From contig NZ_JACVOU010000003.1 in NCBI RefSeq assembly GCF_018882205.1, positions 296,087 through 360,086 on the forward strand: a DNA stretch of 64,000 nucleotides, read 5' to 3'. Position 1 is the first letter of the stretch, and each line of letters begins with the position of its first letter. The DNA comes from Polynucleobacter bastaniensis. Lineage in GTDB: Bacteria; Pseudomonadota; Gammaproteobacteria; Burkholderiales; Burkholderiaceae. The translations under genes were made by a program, and so were the position numbers. Shown here piece after piece: positions 41,410-51,930 of the stretch. Under the pieces are notes generated by a model, which was not told the origin of the DNA, searched no databases, and saw nothing but the letters and a program-made list of their open reading frames with translations.

Positions 41410-44400
41410 TTAAGCTTTTGCCGTCTGGGTTAATGCACGACCTCTGAACCATCCATATATTACTGGCAATACCAAGAGGGTCAAAATAGTCGTTGTTACC
41501 ATGCCGCCCACAATCACTAGAGCTAGGGGGCGTTGAGCCTCAGAGCCTATCGAGTGGGACAAAGCTGCAGGCAGTAAGCCTAAACCTGAAAGTGCAGCCG
41601 TCATCAAGACTGGTCGAACGCGCAATGATGCGCCCTCCACCATGACATCCTTCATCTCACCATGCTCGGTAGCTGCCGTCTTATTAATAAAGGAGATCAG
41701 AATCACACCATCCTGAATCGCAATACCAAACAAAGATAAGAATCCGAAGAAAGCAGAAATGCTTAAGGTCTCACCCGCAAGATGCAAAGCAATGACACCG
41801 CCAATAGCTGCAAATGGTACGTTAATCATCACGATCACTGCGTCACGGAAATTACCAAAAGCACTCACTAGTAATAAAAAGATGCCTAACAATGCCAATG
41901 GCACGATTAGCATCAACTTCTTCTGTGCCTGCTTCATTTGATTAAATTGACCATCCCAACTAATCGAGTAATTTGGCGGCAAGGTAATATTTTTCTCAAC
42001 CAAGAACTGCGCATCCTCTACGGCGCTACCTAAGTCTCGGCCACGGACACTAAATTTAATCGCGATATAGCGCTTGCCTGCTTCACGATAAATAAAGAAC
42101 GGGCCATCACTTAACTGAACCGTGGCGACCATCGACAGAGGAATCGAGGCTCCGCTAGGTGAATCCACTAAAAGGTGTCCAATATCCGCAATATCATTAC
42201 GGCTACCCTCATTTAAACGAATGGCGATACCGAAGGTTTTTTCATCTTCCAAGAGATTGGTCACTGCGGCTCCACCAATAGCATTAGCGACCACCGTCTC
42301 AATGTCACTCACATTAATACCGTAGCGAGCGGCACGCTCACGATCAATCTGAATATTGAGGGTTGGCTGACCAAGCTCTTTCAAAATACCTTCATCAGCA
42401 ACCCCGCGTACTTTTTTGAGCTGTTCAATCACCTCATGGGCTTTTTGATCTAGAACCTCTAAGTCCGTGCCATAGATTTTGACGGAGTTCTCACCCTTCA
42501 CGCCAGAGAGTGCTTCGTTAACATTGTCCTGAATGTATTGCGAGAAACTATAAGTGATGCCGGGGATCTTATTGAGCTCACTCTCCAAATGGGTAATCAA
42601 ATCCTTTTTGCTAGAGCCCTTTGGCATCTTGTCGGGACTCTTGAGATATAGACCGTACTCTTGATTAAATACACCGGTGGAATCAGTACCATCATCAGGA
42701 CGACCAATCTGGGCGGCAACCTTTTCAATCTCAGCTTGCTTTAAGAATGTTTCGCGCAACTGATTAGCTACCTTGACGGAGTAATCTAGATCTACAGTAT
42801 TTGGCAAGGTGACGCGTAACCAAATATTATTTTCTTCTAGAGTAGGTAGGAATGCTGTTCCAAGACGAGTCACACTCAATAAGGTCAGACCCAAAACAAA
42901 GACTGCCACAGAGAAGACAGTTAACGGACGATCCATCCACTTTCTCAAGAGCGGTTTGTACGCATTGAGAAGCTTAGTCATAAATCCTGGTGGCTTGTGA
43001 TGCAAGTTCTCACCAAAGACCAAAGAGATCATGGCGGGCAAGAAAGTTAAACTCAGAATCACAGCCGCAATCAGCGCAAAGCCCATCGTAAATGCCATTG
43101 GCTTAAAGATGATGCCCTCAACTCCACCCATAAAGAACAATGGGGAATAGGCAACGATAATGATTCCTGTGGAATAGATCATCGCGCGTTGTACTTCACT
43201 CGTGGCCAAGATAATGCTTTGATTGAGGCGCTTACCACCTTCCTCTAAGTGACGCATGACATTCTCAGTCAGAATCACAGCCGAATCCACGATCACACCG
43301 AAGTCAATCGCACCTAAAGAAATCAGGTTGGCTGGCACACTCCAAAGATGCATCTGAATAAACGATACACAAAGTGCCAAAGGTATTACTGCTGCAACTA
43401 CTGCTGCTGCCCGTAAATTACCCAAGAAGAAAAATAGAACCGCCAGCACTAAAGAGATACCAAAAAACAGGGTGTGCTTCACGGTACCAATGGTGATATC
43501 TAAAAGTACCTGTCGGTCATAGAAGGGTTTTACTTGGATGCCGGGTGGAAGGACTTGCCGATTGATATTGTCAACCGTACTACGAACACGGGCTAATACT
43601 TCGGTAGCATCCTCGCCACGACGTAAGTAAACGATACCCTCTACTGAATCTGGGTTGTCATTAAATTGGAATAAGCCTAAGCGCGGCGCATTACCAATCT
43701 CGACTCTAGCGACATCACCAATGCGAACTGGCACATTATTGCGAATGGTAATCACAACACGCTTAATGTCATCAAGATTTTTTAGCAGGCCTACACCACG
43801 CACCACAAATTGCTGCTCGCCACTCGGTAATAAGCCACCGCCAGTGTTGCTGTTGGCATTGGTTAAGGCAGCAATGAGTTCATTGACAGTTACGCCCTTA
43901 GATTGCAGACTTTCTGGACTCACAATCACCTGATACTGACGTACCTTGCCACCAAATGAGGAGACATCAGCCACACCTGGGGTTTGCTTTAAGGCCTTAT
44001 AAATATCGTAATTTTGTAATGTTTTTAATTGGGTGGAAGAGGCGTAATCCGACTTGACCTCGTAACGCATGATCTCGCCAGTAGCATCAGAATCTGGACT
44101 GACGCTTGAAGTAACTCCAGGGGGAAAAGCCACATTAGACAAACTGGTAATGAAACGTTGGCGCGCTCTAAATGGATCTGTCGTGTCATCGAATTTGAGC
44201 GTGACAACTGATAAACCGAATAAAGAAACTGAGCGGAAAGCCTGTAGGCCAGGAATACCTGCTAATGCATTCTCAACGGGGATGGTAACTTGCTGCTCTA
44301 CCTCAGTCGTACTTCTCCCGGGCCATTGAGAAATCGCCTGAATAGTTAATGGCGCCACTCCTGGGTATGGCTGAATTGGTAATTTAGAAAGACTGAACAT

Positions 44401-44487
44401 CCCCAAACCGAGGAGCACGACTGAGCCAACGATGACCAGCACACGTTTCTCAAGTACGCCTCGAATAAAGGAGGTAAATGCGCTCAC
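41410..44487 (-). CDS. CusA/CzcA family heavy-metal efflux RND transporter
   Basis: 1025-aa inner-membrane pump of the HME-RND class, with two repeats of six membrane segments and two large periplasmic loops. Membrane motif [26 protein letters not shown] in TM4 marks the proton relay of heavy-metal RND pumps. Exports a divalent or monovalent metal ion; the ion cannot be assigned. Encoded last in a three-gene operon with its adaptor (abutting stop/start) and outer-membrane factor. Confidence 0.93.
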   Translation of the reverse strand: MSAFTSFIRGVLEKRVLVIVGSVVLLGLGMFSLSKLPIQPYPGVAPLTIQAISQWPGRSTTEVEQQVTIPVENALAGIPGLQAFRSVSLFGLSVVTLKFDDTTDPFRARQRFITSLSNVAFPPGVTSSVSPDSDATGEIMRYEVKSDYASSTQLKTLQNYDIYKALKQTPGVADVSSFGGKVRQYQVIVSPESLQSKGVTVNELIAALTNANSNTGGGLLPSGEQQFVVRGVGLLKNLDDIKRVVITIRNNVPVRIGDVARVEIGNAPRLGLFQFNDNPDSVEGIVYLRRGEDATEVLARVRSTVDNINRQVLPPGIQVKPFYDRQVLLDITIGTVKHTLFFGISLVLAVLFFFLGNLRAAAVVAAVIPLALCVSFIQMHLWSVPANLISLGAIDFGVIVDSAVILTENVMRHLEEGGKRLNQSIILATSEVQRAMIYSTGIIIVAYSPLFFMGGVEGIIFKPMAFTMGFALIAAVILSLTFLPAMISLVFGENLHHKPPGFMTKLLNAYKPLLRKWMDRPLTVFSVAVFVLGLTLLSVTRLGTAFLPTLEENNIWLRVTLPNTVDLDYSVKVANQLRETFLKQAEIEKVAAQIGRPDDGTDSTGVFNQEYGLYLKSPDKMPKGSSKKDLITHLESELNKIPGITYSFSQYIQDNVNEALSGVKGENSVKIYGTDLEVLDQKAHEVIEQLKKVRGVADEGILKELGQPTLNIQIDRERAARYGINVSDIETVVANAIGGAAVTNLLEDEKTFGIAIRLNEGSRNDIADIGHLLVDSPSGASIPLSMVATVQLSDGPFFIYREAGKRYIAIKFSVRGRDLGSAVEDAQFLVEKNITLPPNYSISWDGQFNQMKQAQKKLMLIVPLALLGIFLLLVSAFGNFRDAVIVMINVPFAAIGGVIALHLAGETLSISAFFGFLSLFGIAIQDGVILISFINKTAATEHGEMKDVMVEGASLRVRPVLMTAALSGLGLLPAALSHSIGSEAQRPLALVIVGGMVTTTILTLLVLPVIYGWFRGRALTQTAKA

Positions 44488-45783
44488 TTAGTCTTCCTGT
44501 TTAGCAAATCGATCATTTAACAAAACAGCACCCTCAGCCAAGATACGCGCGCCTGGCTCAACACCCTGAGTAATCGCAAAGGTCTTACTGTTCAGGTCAT
44601 AGCCTTTAACAGGTAGGCGGCGATAGGCTTCATCGCCCACTTTAATAATGATGTAACGCATCTCCCGAATGCGTACGACAGCAGTTTGTGGCACAACGAT
44701 AGCATCCGCCATGCCGGTTGTCAGTTTTGCTGAAGCATACATATCCGGACGTAAGAGATCATCTTCATTGTCAATATCTGCACGAATTAATAAGGCTCGA
44801 GTTTGCGGATCCACAGTCGGAGCTACATAGTTTGCATATGCGACAAACTCTTTACCTGGATAAGCCTCTACTTGCAGCACCATTTTTTGGCCTGGCTTGA
44901 CAAAACGAAAATCTTGCTCAAACACATTTCCCAAAAACCACAGTTGCTTTGGGTCTGCCAAGGTCGCAATCACATCTCCAGAACTCACTGCAGATCCTGG
45001 CTCTACATTACGTTTAACCACCACCCCTTTTAAGGGAGCGCGCATGATTAAATTATTCTGAGTCCTGCCAGTTGCTTCAATGGACCGAATATCAGCATCG
45101 CCAGCACCGAGATTACGCATACGGTTTGCTGCAGCCTGCTGCGTGATTCGGGCATCGCCCAGTAAATCACTCATCGTCTTAGTCGATTCCAATACCCTAG
45201 CGGTTTTGGATGACAGCAAATACTCTTGCTGTGCGGAAATAAATTCCGGGCTATAGAGCTCTACAACGGGTGAGCCTATATTGACCTCAGCACCATCAAA
45301 AGCGTAAATACGCTCTACCCGACCTGGTGCGCGCGCAGATAAGACTTTAGATTTTTCGGCATTAAATGCGAGGCGGCCTGGCACTTTAATATCTACTGGC
45401 ACCTGCACTTTAATAGCAGTTTGGAAGGTGTAGATTTCTGGGTTCAGTTTGATACCCGGAAGTTTTAATTCCAAAATACCGCTTTTATCTACTTTAAGTG
45501 CTTTATCAGAGGCTTCGATTTTGACAGTACGATTGACATTGGTAATGCGGCCTAAAACAATACCGATTGAGAGAATAGCAAATGCAACAGCAACTAAGCG
45601 AACGCGCTGGCGATTTTGCGGGCTCAGATTCCAATACAAACCGGAAATACTGGCAAATGCCACTTGCAAATGATGTCCGCCAAAGCGCAGACCTTTATCA
45701 ACGATAGGCTTAGCTTTATCAATAAAAGGTTTTGCTTTATCAGCAAGTTGCTTTAGAAAAGAAAGAATTTGGTCTTTCAACAC
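44488..45783 (-). CDS. Efflux RND periplasmic adaptor subunit (CusB-like)
   Basis: 431-aa membrane fusion protein. A membrane anchor lies near 65-82 (LVAVAFAILSIGIVLGRI), followed by lipoyl/barrel domains (RAPGRVERIYAFDGAEVNIGS; MRAPLKGVVVKRNVEPG) around an alpha-helical hairpin. The cytoplasmic N-tail has repeated amphipathic DKAKPxxDKxx units before the anchor, which is unusual for the family. It lacks a His-rich N-terminus. Abuts the pump gene. Confidence 0.9.
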   Translation of the reverse strand: MLKDQILSFLKQLADKAKPFIDKAKPIVDKGLRFGGHHLQVAFASISGLYWNLSPQNRQRVRLVAVAFAILSIGIVLGRITNVNRTVKIEASDKALKVDKSGILELKLPGIKLNPEIYTFQTAIKVQVPVDIKVPGRLAFNAEKSKVLSARAPGRVERIYAFDGAEVNIGSPVVELYSPEFISAQQEYLLSSKTARVLESTKTMSDLLGDARITQQAAANRMRNLGAGDADIRSIEATGRTQNNLIMRAPLKGVVVKRNVEPGSAVSSGDVIATLADPKQLWFLGNVFEQDFRFVKPGQKMVLQVEAYPGKEFVAYANYVAPTVDPQTRALLIRADIDNEDDLLRPDMYASAKLTTGMADAIVVPQTAVVRIREMRYIIIKVGDEAYRRLPVKGYDLNSKTFAITQGVEPGARILAEGAVLLNDRFAKQED

Positions 45784-45789
45784 TGCTCC

Positions 45790-47262
45790 TTAAAAAGGTT
45801 CTTTGCCAGAGGTCACTAGCAACACTGCCTGTGCTTGCAATAGATTACTCTCTGCAAGCGCTAATTGAACTTCAAGATTGCGCAATTGCGTTTGCGCTGT
45901 CAAGAGATCGTTAAATCCCTGACCATTATTTGAGTACTGCGTTAAGCCCACCTTATAAGCAGCATCTGCTTGCGGAACTTGGCGCTCTTTTAAAAACTGG
46001 GTTTGATTCTTCGCTTGCTCATAGCTAGCATAAGCACTATTGACGGCCAACACAATTTGTTGACGATTGGAGATATTGCCTGCCTCTGCAGCCGCTTGAT
46101 TACGCTGTGCTTGTTCTACCCCATACCTTTCTTTGGTAAAGAAATACAGCGGAATGATGAGATCAAGCTCTAGCTGATAAAACATCGCACCATTGTTAGC
46201 TGCAAATGGTCCGCGTGGCGTAAACGAAGATCCAATCACCTGAAAATCGGGCAAGTAAGCCTTCTTTGCCAAATCAACACCCTTACGAGCAGCATCCAAT
46301 TGCAAAGCGGAACTCTTTAATGAAGGATGACTAGTTTCTGCGTAATCTTCTAACTCAAGCAAGGTTGGTACGCTGTTCATAGCACGACGCACATCACCAC
46401 GTAAGATGAGTTTTTCTCTGGAGTGGCGACCTACTAAGGTATTGATATTGTTTAAGGCGACCGATAACTGACGCTCAACATTAAATTGATCCGCTTGCAC
46501 TGCGCTTTGCGCTACTTGCGCATTGAGATACTCAACATAAGCAGCCGCATTATTGGCATAGCGCGCTTTGGCTACGTTCTTAATCATCTCCAAACGCATG
46601 ACCGATTCTTTGAGCACCTGTAACTGTTTTTGCGATGCTAAAGCGGTGTAATACAAAGTCGATAGTTGAGCGCCTAGCTGTAAGTAGGTAGATTCGCTTT
46701 GCGCTAAGAGTGCCTCAGCATTGGTATTAGCAATATCAGATGCCAAACTCTTCTTGCCAGGAAACTGAAATGGCTGTGCAATCGAAATGGAATTATTGTT
46801 ACTGATACCACCAGGATTTGCAGTACTAGGAGCATTGGCTCCCCCCAATGCAAATGGAGAATTTACTGGCATGCCCGACCAGACCAAACCCACCTGAGGA
46901 TTGATTGGCGCATTAATCTGCGGCACAGTTGCCTTGGCGGATAAATAGGACTCGCGCAATGAAGATAACTGTGGGTTATTGAGTTTGAGCTCATTCCACA
47001 GTTGGCGCAAATCCATATCCGTTGGACCAGATGGCGCACCCTTGGTATAAATCTTAGGTGTATCGCTCTTTGTAACTGGTGCAAATAGTGATGCGGCATT
47101 TGCAGGGTTGGCAGTGTCATTACTCACTACTGGCGGCGTAGATAAAGAATCGTTAGATTGACTCACTTGGACTGTGACGCTCGCCGGAATCGGAGCATTT
47201 ATCTGGGCAAATACAGGGGAGGTAAAAATCAGCGAGGCAAATACACAGGCAACCCGTTTCAT
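45790..47262 (-). CDS. TolC family outer-membrane factor (CusC-like)
   Basis: 490 aa from ATG 47262, which gives a clean signal peptide (MKRVACVFASLIFTSPVFAQ); the longer frame to 47361 has no signal at its start. Two OEP repeats with long helices rich in A/Q/N (for example LNAQVAQSAVQADQFNVERQ). Forms the outer-membrane duct of the metal efflux system. First gene of the operon. Confidence 0.88.
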   Translation of the reverse strand: MKRVACVFASLIFTSPVFAQINAPIPASVTVQVSQSNDSLSTPPVVSNDTANPANAASLFAPVTKSDTPKIYTKGAPSGPTDMDLRQLWNELKLNNPQLSSLRESYLSAKATVPQINAPINPQVGLVWSGMPVNSPFALGGANAPSTANPGGISNNNSISIAQPFQFPGKKSLASDIANTNAEALLAQSESTYLQLGAQLSTLYYTALASQKQLQVLKESVMRLEMIKNVAKARYANNAAAYVEYLNAQVAQSAVQADQFNVERQLSVALNNINTLVGRHSREKLILRGDVRRAMNSVPTLLELEDYAETSHPSLKSSALQLDAARKGVDLAKKAYLPDFQVIGSSFTPRGPFAANNGAMFYQLELDLIIPLYFFTKERYGVEQAQRNQAAAEAGNISNRQQIVLAVNSAYASYEQAKNQTQFLKERQVPQADAAYKVGLTQYSNNGQGFNDLLTAQTQLRNLEVQLALAESNLLQAQAVLLVTSGKEPF

Positions 47263-47363
47263 GGGAATTGCAGTAGCAATAACAAATTCACTCGTTTTTA
47301 TCTGGCCGTAAATCAAATCGGCTACCTCTAAATCTGTACTAATGCTGTTTTTGTAGCCCAAAG

Positions 47364-47379
47364 CACAGGTTTACCTATG
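47364..47379. promoter_or_regulatory. Inverted repeat upstream of the metal-efflux operon
   Basis: CACAGGT and ACCTATG (6 of 7 complementary) with a 2-bp spacer, about 100 bp before the outer-membrane factor start. The size fits an operator for a metal-responsive regulator, but no regulator gene is adjacent. Confidence 0.3.
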
Positions 47380-47410
47380 TTTGAAAGGGAATTAGAAGAT
47401 TATAGGTGAG

Positions 47411-47442
47411 AAACTCCAAAAGTCGAATTATTGGAGTTTTAT
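47411..47442 (-). terminator. Stem-loop terminator after the porin gene
   Basis: AAACTCCAA and TTGGAGTTT form a perfect 9-bp stem with an 11-nt loop, about 50 bp after the porin stop. T tracts are short on both sides. A second stem ATTGATT/AATCAAT (47448-47472) lies closer to the gene. Confidence 0.5.
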
Positions 47443-47491
47443 AACTTATTGATTCTAAACACAATAATCAATTTACCCCCGCTTGCAATGC

Positions 47492-48910
47492 CTAGAATTC
47501 AGCATGAACCCTGAAAGACAGGATGTTGACCGGTCCACGCGCCGAATTATAGGCCGGATTGATGATGTGCTGGAAGTTCACACCCGCAAGCACGTTCTTG
47601 ATCACAGTAGCGTTGTAATAGATCTCACCAATGCGCTCAGGTGAATACGAAATCGTCTGACTCGGGCTAGCGTAGTCACCAATGAAATAAGACACGCCGC
47701 CTGCTTTTAGGTAACCACGACGATAACTGGATAAACCGTTTTGCATCATCGAAATACCAACGCTATCACTAGGGCGCTGCCAACTGGTGCCATTCATCCC
47801 CATACCTACAGATATGGAATTGTCTGCTTCAGTAAATGACATAGTCTCGGTCTTACCATCGGATGTGAACGCACGGCCATAGATACCAAGGTCTTTGGTC
47901 AGGGCCTGCTCACCATGTATACCAATACCTGTCTTGATTTGATTGCTATTGCGTACATTGTTAATCGCTTGCGTACCCTGACGTGCTCCTGGATTTTGAT
48001 CAATATAGTTCGTAGCATCCTCAAAGCGTGCCAAGATCATTTTGTTGCGGTAGGCTAAGACGCTGACCTTGCCTGGCAGGTCAGCAATGTTATGCTGGCG
48101 CTCCACCTCTACTTGATCTCCATAGGCATTAAAGATTTGCCAATTGAGGTCACGGCCATTGGGTGACTTTGGAGCGAGCATGCGCGAGGCACGCATCACC
48201 CAGTTATCCAAATACCACTCACCTGCTAAGCCCCAGCTATAACCTCGCGCATCGGCGGCGTAGTCATAGGCCAGATAAGTCATATTGCCCCAGTTCATAA
48301 ACTGAACACGGGGATCTTTGGCATAACGGCTATCGTCAAAAATATCGAGTGTGGAGAACTGACCGCCAGTGAGCACTACGCGATTGCTACTCACGGTCTG
48401 AGTAATTTGATTCGCCTCATCCTCCAGAACAACTTTATCGCCCTCTTGATTAATCGTATGACGAGCAAAGGCGCGAGCAGAGTAAAACTTGGCTTGCACG
48501 CCACCGGCTTTAGTTGCTTCGCCGTTAGTAAAACCACCAAGACCCACCAAGCCCGAAAATGGCACTCCAGAAACCACCTCTGGATTGAAATAGACATCGG
48601 TATTGGGTGCAAGGCGTGCGCCCATAAACAGGGTACCTGACCAGGTATAACTCATAGATTTCTGAGCATTCAAACTATTCTGGCCAGAATAAGATGAATT
48701 GAAATTCTTATAACGCTGATTAATATAAGTCGTTTGGCCGTGAATGTTTACCGGCAATCCAAAGAGCTCTCCTTCAGTGGGAAAGCTCTCAATGGGTGAG
48801 GCAAAGGTTGCAATTTGGTCTGAACCAGATCCGGCCTTCTGGGCGAGCGCAGACGTGCTACTAAGGGCAGCAAGCAAGCTCAATAGAAGAACGTAGGATT
48901 TGTGGGTCAT
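47492..48910 (-). CDS. OprB-like carbohydrate porin
   Basis: 472-aa outer-membrane beta-barrel. Signal peptide cleaved at ALAQ. Segments FSTLDIFDDSRYAKDPRVQFMNWG and AYDYAADARGYSWGLAGEWY match the OprB carbohydrate-selective porin pattern. The C-terminal residue is Phe (FRVHAEF), the BAM recognition signal. Possibly general sugar or small-molecule uptake. Monocistronic by its flanks. Confidence 0.85.
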   Translation of the reverse strand: MTHKSYVLLLSLLAALSSTSALAQKAGSGSDQIATFASPIESFPTEGELFGLPVNIHGQTTYINQRYKNFNSSYSGQNSLNAQKSMSYTWSGTLFMGARLAPNTDVYFNPEVVSGVPFSGLVGLGGFTNGEATKAGGVQAKFYSARAFARHTINQEGDKVVLEDEANQITQTVSSNRVVLTGGQFSTLDIFDDSRYAKDPRVQFMNWGNMTYLAYDYAADARGYSWGLAGEWYLDNWVMRASRMLAPKSPNGRDLNWQIFNAYGDQVEVERQHNIADLPGKVSVLAYRNKMILARFEDATNYIDQNPGARQGTQAINNVRNSNQIKTGIGIHGEQALTKDLGIYGRAFTSDGKTETMSFTEADNSISVGMGMNGTSWQRPSDSVGISMMQNGLSSYRRGYLKAGGVSYFIGDYASPSQTISYSPERIGEIYYNATVIKNVLAGVNFQHIINPAYNSARGPVNILSFRVHAEF

Positions 48911-48993
48911 TCAGAATTTCATAATACTTAGCGTGTGAGCTGCAATATACCTAAAATTTATGTCGGCTCAGTGACCACTTAATTTTGAAGAGA

Positions 48994-49608
48994 TTAGCGA
49001 CGATCCATCAGCGCTCTGGCTAAGGTGCCTGCATCGACATACTCAAGCTCACCACCCACTGGGATACCTCTGGCGATTCTGGTGACTTTAATCCCTTTGG
49101 ATTTGAGTACTTCACCAATGTAGTGGGCAGTAGCCTCACCTTCACTAGTGAAATTCGTTGCTAGAACGACTTCTCTGACCGGTACTCCAGTATCAGGCGC
49201 TTCAATGCGACCTAGTAGTCGATCAAAATGAATTTCATTAGGGCCCATGCCATCGAGTGGTGAGATGCGCCCCATTAAGACAAAGTAATTTCCCTTAAAA
49301 CTCATAGTCTGCTCGACCATCACTTGGTCGGCCGGTGTTTCCACAATGCACAGCAGGGATGGATCACGACGATCATCCATACAAGTGACACAGATTTGAG
49401 TTTCTGAGAAAGTATTGCAACGAGCGCAGTGGCCTACAGTCTCTACTGCCTCACCTAATGACTGGGCAAGTACAGCAGCACCATTGCGATCATGCTGCAG
49501 CAGATAGAAAGCCATGCGCTGCGCCGACTTGGGTCCTACTCCAGGCAATACGCGTAGTGCCTCGATCAAACGACCAAGGGCATCTTGTGGAACTTCTTGA
49601 CGTGCCAT
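48994..49608 (-). CDS. recR: Recombination protein RecR
   Basis: 204 aa from ATG 49608 ([18 protein letters not shown]). HhH region [16 protein letters not shown], zinc finger [16 protein letters not shown], and Toprim domain with [13 protein letters not shown]. RecFOR pathway. The dnaX-ybaB-recR order is standard. Confidence 0.96.
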   Translation of the reverse strand: MARQEVPQDALGRLIEALRVLPGVGPKSAQRMAFYLLQHDRNGAAVLAQSLGEAVETVGHCARCNTFSETQICVTCMDDRRDPSLLCIVETPADQVMVEQTMSFKGNYFVLMGRISPLDGMGPNEIHFDRLLGRIEAPDTGVPVREVVLATNFTSEGEATAHYIGEVLKSKGIKVTRIARGIPVGGELEYVDAGTLARALMDRR

Positions 49609-49633
49609 TAAATGAAAAGCTTTTGGTTCATGA

Positions 49634-49957
49634 TTAAAACGGCAACTTAAAGCCAGGAGGCATCGGCATACCCGCAGTAGCACCAGACATCACTTGTGAG
49701 CTAGCAGCCTCTACCTGTTTGAATGCTTCTGTATACGCAGTAACCAGTAAGTCCTCTAACATCTCGCGATCATCCATTGCACCTGGATCAATCTGCACAC
49801 GCTTCATTTCGTGTTTGCCAGAGATAGTGATTTTTACTAAACCACCAGCAGCTTGGCCAGTGACTTCTAGCGCAGCCAATTGCTCTTGCGCTACTTTCAT
49901 CTTCTCTTGCATCTGCTGGGCTTGTTTCATCAAACCCGCAAGGCCACCTTTCATCAT
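49634..49957 (-). CDS. ybaB: YbaB/EbfC nucleoid-associated protein
   Basis: 107 aa, [27 protein letters not shown] start with the conserved [17 protein letters not shown] core. DNA-binding dimer. 27 bp after dnaX and 25 bp before recR. Confidence 0.94.
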   Translation of the reverse strand: MMKGGLAGLMKQAQQMQEKMKVAQEQLAALEVTGQAAGGLVKITISGKHEMKRVQIDPGAMDDREMLEDLLVTAYTEAFKQVEAASSQVMSGATAGMPMPPGFKLPF

Positions 49958-49984
49958 CGCTTTATTCCTTTTGTTTTCTGATCT

Positions 49985-51685
49985 TTAGATTGGCTTCACA
50001 GAGCCACCCACTACTTTGGCTCCAAACTCTTTTTGTAATTGCTGAATAAATGGATCTTGCGCAATCAATTGCTCTGCATTGAGTCTTTTCTCTTGATGAA
50101 TCTGGGCATCGACTTTAGCGACAGTCTTGCCTTCCACTTCACCTTTTTCGATGACGACTTTCACAGGCTTACCAAAGTGTGCAGTCAGTGTATCTGCAAG
50201 ACGACTAATAGAAGCTTCAGAAGCTAATTGCGGCATGGGAGTCACTACCGTAGCGCGCACACCTGCTGGTGAATCTTCCCAATCTTGTAACTCTGTCTGA
50301 AATGCTAACTGTTGCACAAGGCCTTTAATTGGCAACTGGCGCATCAAGGTATGCCAGTCTGGACGCTCGGCGCTGGACGCAGTTGGCGCTGATGCAGTAG
50401 GCTTAGCTGGCGCTACAACCGGAGCAGGAGCTGGAGCTACAGACCTGACTGGGGCAGCTGTTTGGTTTGCTGGTCTGGGTGATCGAGGTGCTGATATTAC
50501 CGAAGCTACCGGCGGTGCGGAGTTACTGCTGTTGCTGCTGTTGCTGCTGTTACTGCTGTTGCCCCCTGCTCTGCTGGGAGTTTCATTGCCGGGACGAAAG
50601 GCTAGCATCCGTAGGAGCGTCATTGCAAAGCCCGTTTGCTCATCTGGCGCTAGTGATAAATCGGGACGGCTAGTAATGCTAATTTGGTAAAAGAGTTGCG
50701 CTTCTTCTTTTGTCAGTGCATTAGCTAAGCGATGAATCTCTGCCGCTTCTGGCCAGTCTTCTAAAACAGATTCGGGAACAATTTGCGCGGCTGCGATTTT
50801 CTGAATGAGGCTAGAGAGGTCAGCCAGCGCTAATGAGAAAGACATGCTGCGCTCACCCATTTCATTGGAAATCGCCAATAGTGTTGCGCCATCTTTGGCA
50901 ATCAGTGCATCTAAAATTTTAATGAGGTAAGCGTCATCGAGCGTGCCGAGCATGCCGCGCACGGCTTCTTCAGAAACTTTGCCAGCAGCATAAGCAATGG
51001 CTTGATCCGTCAGTGATAAAGCATCACGCATGGAGCCTTGTGCTGCTTTTGCTAAAACACGCAGTGCATTGGTCTCACATTCCACTTTTTCTGCAGCAAG
51101 TACTTTTTCTAGATGCTCCACGATGAGCGGTACTGGCATTTGCTTGAGATTAAACTGCAAGCAACGCGACAAAATGGTGACCGGGATCTTTTGGGGATCA
51201 GTCGTCGCCAAGATAAATTTGATGTGCTCAGGAGGTTCCTCTAATGTTTTTAGGAGTGCATTAAATGCTTCTTTACTGAGCATATGCACCTCGTCAATCA
51301 TGTAGACCTTAAAGCGTGCATTGGCTGGCGCATAAGCAGCCTTTTCTAGCAAATCACGAATATCGTCAATTCCGCGATTACTCGCAGCATCCATCTCTAC
51401 ATAATCAACAAATCGACCTTGATCGATACCAACACAGGCTGGGCACTTGCCACAAGGTGTTGATGTCATCTTGCCTTGACCATCCTCACCAATGCAATTG
51501 AGGGCTTTGGCCATAATTCGTGAGATGGTCGTCTTACCAACCCCTCTGGTACCGGTAAACAGCCACGCGTGATGAAGACGACCTTGATCTAGAGCGTGAC
51601 TGAGAGCCTTTACTACATGGTCTTGACCAAGTAATTCAGGGAAAGTTTTAGGACGCCACGAACGGGCTAAAGCCAATGCTGTCAT
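49985..51685 (-). CDS. dnaX: DNA polymerase III subunit gamma/tau
   Basis: 566 aa from ATG 51685 (MTALALARSWRPKTF). Walker A GTRGVGKTT, zinc ligands in CIGEDGQGK...CGKCPACVG, sensor 1 ILATTDPQKIP. A Ser/Asn/Pro/Ala-rich linker then the tau C-domain. The linker has four 9-nt units coding NSS repeats. I find no A-AAA-AAG slippery heptamer as used in E. coli to make gamma. Confidence 0.94.
   Translation of the reverse strand: MTALALARSWRPKTFPELLGQDHVVKALSHALDQGRLHHAWLFTGTRGVGKTTISRIMAKALNCIGEDGQGKMTSTPCGKCPACVGIDQGRFVDYVEMDAASNRGIDDIRDLLEKAAYAPANARFKVYMIDEVHMLSKEAFNALLKTLEEPPEHIKFILATTDPQKIPVTILSRCLQFNLKQMPVPLIVEHLEKVLAAEKVECETNALRVLAKAAQGSMRDALSLTDQAIAYAAGKVSEEAVRGMLGTLDDAYLIKILDALIAKDGATLLAISNEMGERSMSFSLALADLSSLIQKIAAAQIVPESVLEDWPEAAEIHRLANALTKEEAQLFYQISITSRPDLSLAPDEQTGFAMTLLRMLAFRPGNETPSRAGGNSSNSSNSSNSSNSAPPVASVISAPRSPRPANQTAAPVRSVAPAPAPVVAPAKPTASAPTASSAERPDWHTLMRQLPIKGLVQQLAFQTELQDWEDSPAGVRATVVTPMPQLASEASISRLADTLTAHFGKPVKVVIEKGEVEGKTVAKVDAQIHQEKRLNAEQLIAQDPFIQQLQKEFGAKVVGGSVKPI
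50522..50557. repeat. 9-nt tandem repeat within dnaX
   Basis: Four units of GTT(A/G)CTGCT on the plus strand, coding repeated Asn-Ser-Ser in the dnaX linker. The unit is a multiple of three, so gain or loss would keep the frame. Confidence 0.8.
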
Positions 51686-51704
51686 GTACTCCATTCTAAC
51701 AAGC

Positions 51705-51710
51705 TAAAAT
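51705..51710 (+). promoter_or_regulatory. -10 box of the SRP RNA promoter
   Basis: TAAAAT ends 7 bp before the predicted 5' end of the SRP RNA. The region overlaps the start of dnaX on the other strand. The -35 box is poor. Confidence 0.4.
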
Positions 51711-51717
51711 AGGAAAT

Positions 51718-51814
51718 GGACGGGCCTCCCCGCATGGCGGTTTGGATAACCTGGTCAGGTCGGGAACGAAGCAGCCAAACCCAATTCTGTCAGTGCCGGG
51801 GGTCGGGCTCGTCC
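51718..51814 (+). ncRNA. ffs: Signal recognition particle RNA (4.5S, small type)
   Basis: About 97 nt. The closing stem GGACGGGCC pairs with GGGCTCGTCC, and the apical part carries the conserved GGTCAGGTCGGGAACGAAGC segment with the GGAA tetraloop and the asymmetric AGCAG loop that bind Ffh. Divergent from dnaX, a common location in betaproteobacteria. Confidence 0.96.
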
Positions 51815-51828
51815 ACCCCCCTTTTTTT
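51797..51828 (+). terminator. Terminator of the SRP RNA
   Basis: GGGGGT pairs with ACCCCC just beyond the mature 3' end, followed by a run of seven T. Confidence 0.7.
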
Positions 51829-51930
51829 ACCCAAGCCACTTTGAGCCTTACGCTTTTGGGATCCCGTAATTTGCAACCTTCCATTACACTGATTTTTTGA
51901 GAGTTTTGGAACCGCTTTACTTGCAAACTT

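Noticed and set aside
49985..51685. Programmed frameshift in dnaX for gamma subunit
   Set aside because: A runs in the gene are five long at most; no A-AAA-AAG heptamer was found in frame.
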